From contig CAMBZY010000133.1 in NCBI GenBank assembly GCA_945872325.1, forward strand, positions 1 through 8,047: DNA of 8,047 bases. Reading direction: 5' to 3'. The stretch comes from Candidatus Kuenenia stuttgartensis. Its GTDB lineage: Bacteria; Planctomycetota; Planctomycetia; Isosphaerales; Isosphaeraceae. The position numbers and the translations under genes are program-made. Below, piece by piece: positions 6,458-8,047 of this stretch. The notes beneath the pieces were generated by a model that had not been told where the DNA came from, searched no databases, and worked only from the letters and a program-made list of their open reading frames with translations. Every line of letters begins with the position of its first letter. The stretch's first letter is position 1.

Positions 6458-6565
6458 GCCACGGAACGACACGAAATTACACGGAATTGAATTGACAAAT
6501 ATTTGCAATTCATCGGTTTGTGTATGTCTGCGAGATTCCGTGAGTATCCGTGGCAAGATTTTTTT
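6458..6565 (+). terminator. Large imperfect inverted repeat with T-run after the DUF1559 gene
   Basis: The outer arms GCCACGGA (6458-6465) and TCCGTGGC (6547-6554) are exact complements; further partial pairing joins the CACGGAA units to ATTCCGTG (6535-6542). Nested at the centre is a near-perfect stem, GAATTG (6489-6494) plus CAAAT (6496-6500) against ATTTG plus CAATTC (6501-6511), with one unpaired A. On the plus strand the outer arm is followed by AAGA and seven T (6559-6565), so it could end the DUF1559 transcript. On the minus strand no T-run follows. The loop and irregular stem make it unlike a simple terminator, and it may instead be a dispersed intergenic repeat. Confidence 0.5.
6460..6489 (+). 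repeat. Three tandem 10-bp CACGGAA-type units
   Basis: CACGGAACGA (6460-6469), CACGAAATTA (6470-6479) and CACGGAATTG (6480-6489) follow each other without gaps. The period is exactly 10 bp. The opposite arm of the surrounding inverted repeat has TCCGTG-type complements (6537-6542 and 6547-6552) at the same 10-bp step. Confidence 0.65.
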
Positions 6566-6577
6566 CCTGCCCTGATC

Positions 6578-7579
6578 TCAGGATGATTTGAGCATCAAGG
6601 CAATCTGTTGCTTAACCGATTCCAAGGCTTTATCGACCGGTTCCGGAAGAGTGGCACCTGATGCGGCCCGGTGGCCCCCTCCGCCAAACTTTCCAGCCAG
6701 TTCGCAGCAGTCTATGTCACCGCGGCTACGCAGGCTCAACTTGATCCCACCTGCCGGTAGCTCCATGAGCAGAAAGCCCAGTTCCACGCCCAGAATGCTA
6801 ACAGTATAGTCCACAAGATCTTCTGTATCGCTGGGAAGGGCGCCGACTTTTTCCAAGGCTTCGCGGGTGACGGTGGCCCATGCCACTCGGCCGTCGAAAT
6901 CGGTCTTTAGGCTGGTCAGGGTCTCGCCGACCAACCTCAGTCTGCCAAGGGTGTTACGTTCAAACAACTTCTTGAAAATCTCGGAAATCGGGGCCCCGGC
7001 TTCGATCAAATCAGCGATGATTCTCAGGGTCCCAGCCGATGTGTTCGGGTGGCGGAACCAGCCTGTGTCCATGGCGATGGCCGTCAGGATCCCCGTCGCT
7101 ATGTCGGAATTGATTTTGCCCTTGAGGTGATTAATGGCCTCAAAAACAAGTCTTCCCGTGGCTTCGATCGATGTGTCTACCAGAAAATTTTGAGCCAGAT
7201 CAGGATCGCGGCTGACGTGGTGGTCGATCACCAACTTGGGGCCCTTGAACTGGCGTACCCATTCACCAAACCGGCCCAACTGGCTCCAGCTCGAAAGGTC
7301 GAGAATGATCAGGGCCTGAGCATCCTTTAAAAGGAAATTCGACTGGCCACCTTCTTGATAATGATGCAGGAGACGGCGATCAGGATCGAGAAAGTCGTAT
7401 CTTGGGGGGAGTGGGCTGGTGTTTACGCAGCGGATATCTTTGCCCATCCTCAGAAGAGCGTGCGCCAGGGCGACTTCGCTGCCCAAGGCATCGCCATCAG
7501 GCCTGATGTGTGTGGTCAGGACAATTCGGTCATTTCGCTTGAGGAAGTCGCTGAGTATGGACCAATCCACTGAACTCAT
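6578..7579 (-). CDS. nrnA: DHH/DHHA1 family phosphoesterase, NrnA-like (nanoRNase / pAp phosphatase)
   Basis: A 333-residue cytoplasmic phosphoesterase of the NrnA type, which degrades 2-5-nt RNA oligomers and/or removes the 3'-phosphate from pAp; some relatives hydrolyse cyclic dinucleotides or their linear products. All metal-site motifs of the DHH domain are visible: HIRPDGDALGS (24-34, His24, Asp28, Asp30), LDLSS (93-97, Asp94), IDHH (118-121) and MDTGWFRH (170-177, Asp171). The DHHA1 domain has the substrate-binding loop FGGGGHRAASG (298-308). Length and motif order fit the family, with no CBS or PAS domains, so it is neither a GdpP nor a pyrophosphatase-type relative. The ATG at 7579 has AGGA 10 nt upstream. 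The gene is in the same orientation as the partial gene at 7744-8047, but a terminator-like hairpin lies between them only 21 nt from this start. The family is certain; the choice among nanoRNA, pAp and dinucleotide substrates is not. Confidence 0.93.
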   Translation of the reverse strand: MSSVDWSILSDFLKRNDRIVLTTHIRPDGDALGSEVALAHALLRMGKDIRCVNTSPLPPRYDFLDPDRRLLHHYQEGGQSNFLLKDAQALIILDLSSWSQLGRFGEWVRQFKGPKLVIDHHVSRDPDLAQNFLVDTSIEATGRLVFEAINHLKGKINSDIATGILTAIAMDTGWFRHPNTSAGTLRIIADLIEAGAPISEIFKKLFERNTLGRLRLVGETLTSLKTDFDGRVAWATVTREALEKVGALPSDTEDLVDYTVSILGVELGFLLMELPAGGIKLSLRSRGDIDCCELAGKFGGGGHRAASGATLPEPVDKALESVKQQIALMLKSS

Positions 7580-7600
7580 GATCTGGGTGTCCTGTCCTTC

Positions 7601-7655
7601 AAAAAATAGAGACCGCCCGTATCAATTCGGCAAGGCGCCTTTCGATCACGGGCGG
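7601..7655 (-). terminator. Hairpin plus T-tract between the partial gene and nrnA
   Basis: CCGCCCGT (7613-7620) and ACGGGCGG (7648-7655) form an 8-bp GC-rich stem, extended by ATC/GAT with one bulged C; a 10-bp palindrome AAGGCGCCTT (7632-7641) lies in the loop region. On the minus strand the stem is followed by TCTCTA and six T (7606-7601). It lies 88 nt after the stop of the 7744 gene, fitting a terminator for it, but also ends only 21 nt before the nrnA start, so it could act as a leader element of nrnA. Confidence 0.65.
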
Positions 7656-7743
7656 GGCTGTTTAGATATGTGATCCTACGCAAATGTGTGTGCATCTGTC
7701 GGGAAATTCAAGACGCTTGCACATAGACTTCAAAACCTTCCAA

Positions 7744-8047
7744 TCACTTCCCGCCAATCACGGTCAGAATTGCCTGACCAAATTCGACGGGGAGAAACTC
7801 GGCCCGGAAAATCTCGGCTCTGTGCTTCGACAGATCGACTCGGAAAGTCAGCTTTTGCCGGCCAATCGGGATCAGAAATTGGCCCGGCTTTTGGGCCGAC
7901 GGATTTTCAGAGAGCAACTTGATCGGTTGATCGTTAATCCAGGCAGTCACGCCAGATGCGTTGCCTAAGCTGATACGCGTCTGGCCCCGGCCGGTGACTT
8001 CCACTTCGCCCTGGAGATAAATCACGCTTGGATTTTCTTTGATGTTT
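7744..8047 (-). CDS. C-terminal part of an unidentified protein, cut by the window edge
   Basis: The open frame runs from the right edge to TGA at 7746-7744, giving about 101 residues; the GTG at 8025 is probably internal, because the frame stays open to the edge and no ribosome binding site is evident. The segment reads as beta-strand-rich: VIYLQGEVEV, then RISLGNASGVTAWINDQPI, then a strand ending FLIPIGRQKLTFRVDL, and a final ILTVIGGK. This resembles the small beta-sandwich that ends some large planctomycete secreted proteins, such as haem-binding CxxCH/membrane-bound dehydrogenase-type proteins, where a short domain speaks of a sugar- or ligand-like fold. That link is from memory of the pattern and weak. 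No catalytic motif, CxxCH or cysteine is visible in this piece. It is probably exported, but the N-terminus is outside the window. Confidence 0.7.
   Translation of the reverse strand, partial: NIKENPSVIYLQGEVEVTGRGQTRISLGNASGVTAWINDQPIKLLSENPSAQKPGQFLIPIGRQKLTFRVDLSKHRAEIFRAEFLPVEFGQAILTVIGGK

Noticed and set aside
3446..8047. A new multigene defence or biosynthetic system across the right half
   Set aside because: The genes point in different directions, are separated by terminators, and belong to unrelated common families; nothing suggests a shared function.

Overview
The window looks like chromosomal DNA from a planctomycete, probably of the class Planctomycetia. The evidence is a DUF1559 protein with a prepilin-type N-terminus and a C-terminal H-x9-DG motif, a secreted DUF1080 (3-keto-disaccharide hydrolase) protein, a cytochrome b fused to a di-haem cytochrome c, and moderately GC-rich genes separated by AT-richer spacers. 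The genus cannot be fixed from the sequence. I see no transposase, integrase, CRISPR array, tRNA or rRNA.

Layout from left to right: 1-387 is non-coding. A perfect 12-bp terminator hairpin (388-420, minus strand) closes a two-gene minus-strand operon that reads from 2864 down to 461. The first gene encodes a Tat-type Rieske iron-sulfur protein. The second encodes a cytochrome b6/subunit IV/di-haem cytochrome c fusion. Together they form the core of a quinol:cytochrome c oxidoreductase (complex III). Next is a spacer of about 580 bp (2865-3445), then a plus-strand class-I glutamine-amidotransferase-like gene (3446-4210) of the PuuD/peptidase C26 type whose nucleophilic Cys is replaced by Gly. 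A strong terminator (4264-4300) separates it from the convergent minus-strand DUF1080 gene (4344-5132). Across a 300-bp divergent spacer lies the plus-strand DUF1559 gene (5433-6434). The gap after it holds a large imperfect inverted repeat with tandem CACGGAA-type 10-mers. On the minus strand follow an NrnA-like DHH phosphoesterase (6578-7579), a hairpin plus T-tract (7601-7655), and the C-terminal end of a minus-strand gene that runs off the right edge (7744-8047).

Only the Rieske/cytochrome b-c pair is clearly a functional unit: it would oxidise quinol and pass electrons through its own c haems to a terminal oxidase or a soluble carrier. The other genes are single transcription units, mostly bounded by terminators, and I see no new multigene system. 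The observations most worth following are the amidotransferase homologue without its catalytic cysteine, the b6-like fused complex III (which includes an initiation choice at TTG), and the terminator-like leader in front of the NrnA gene.
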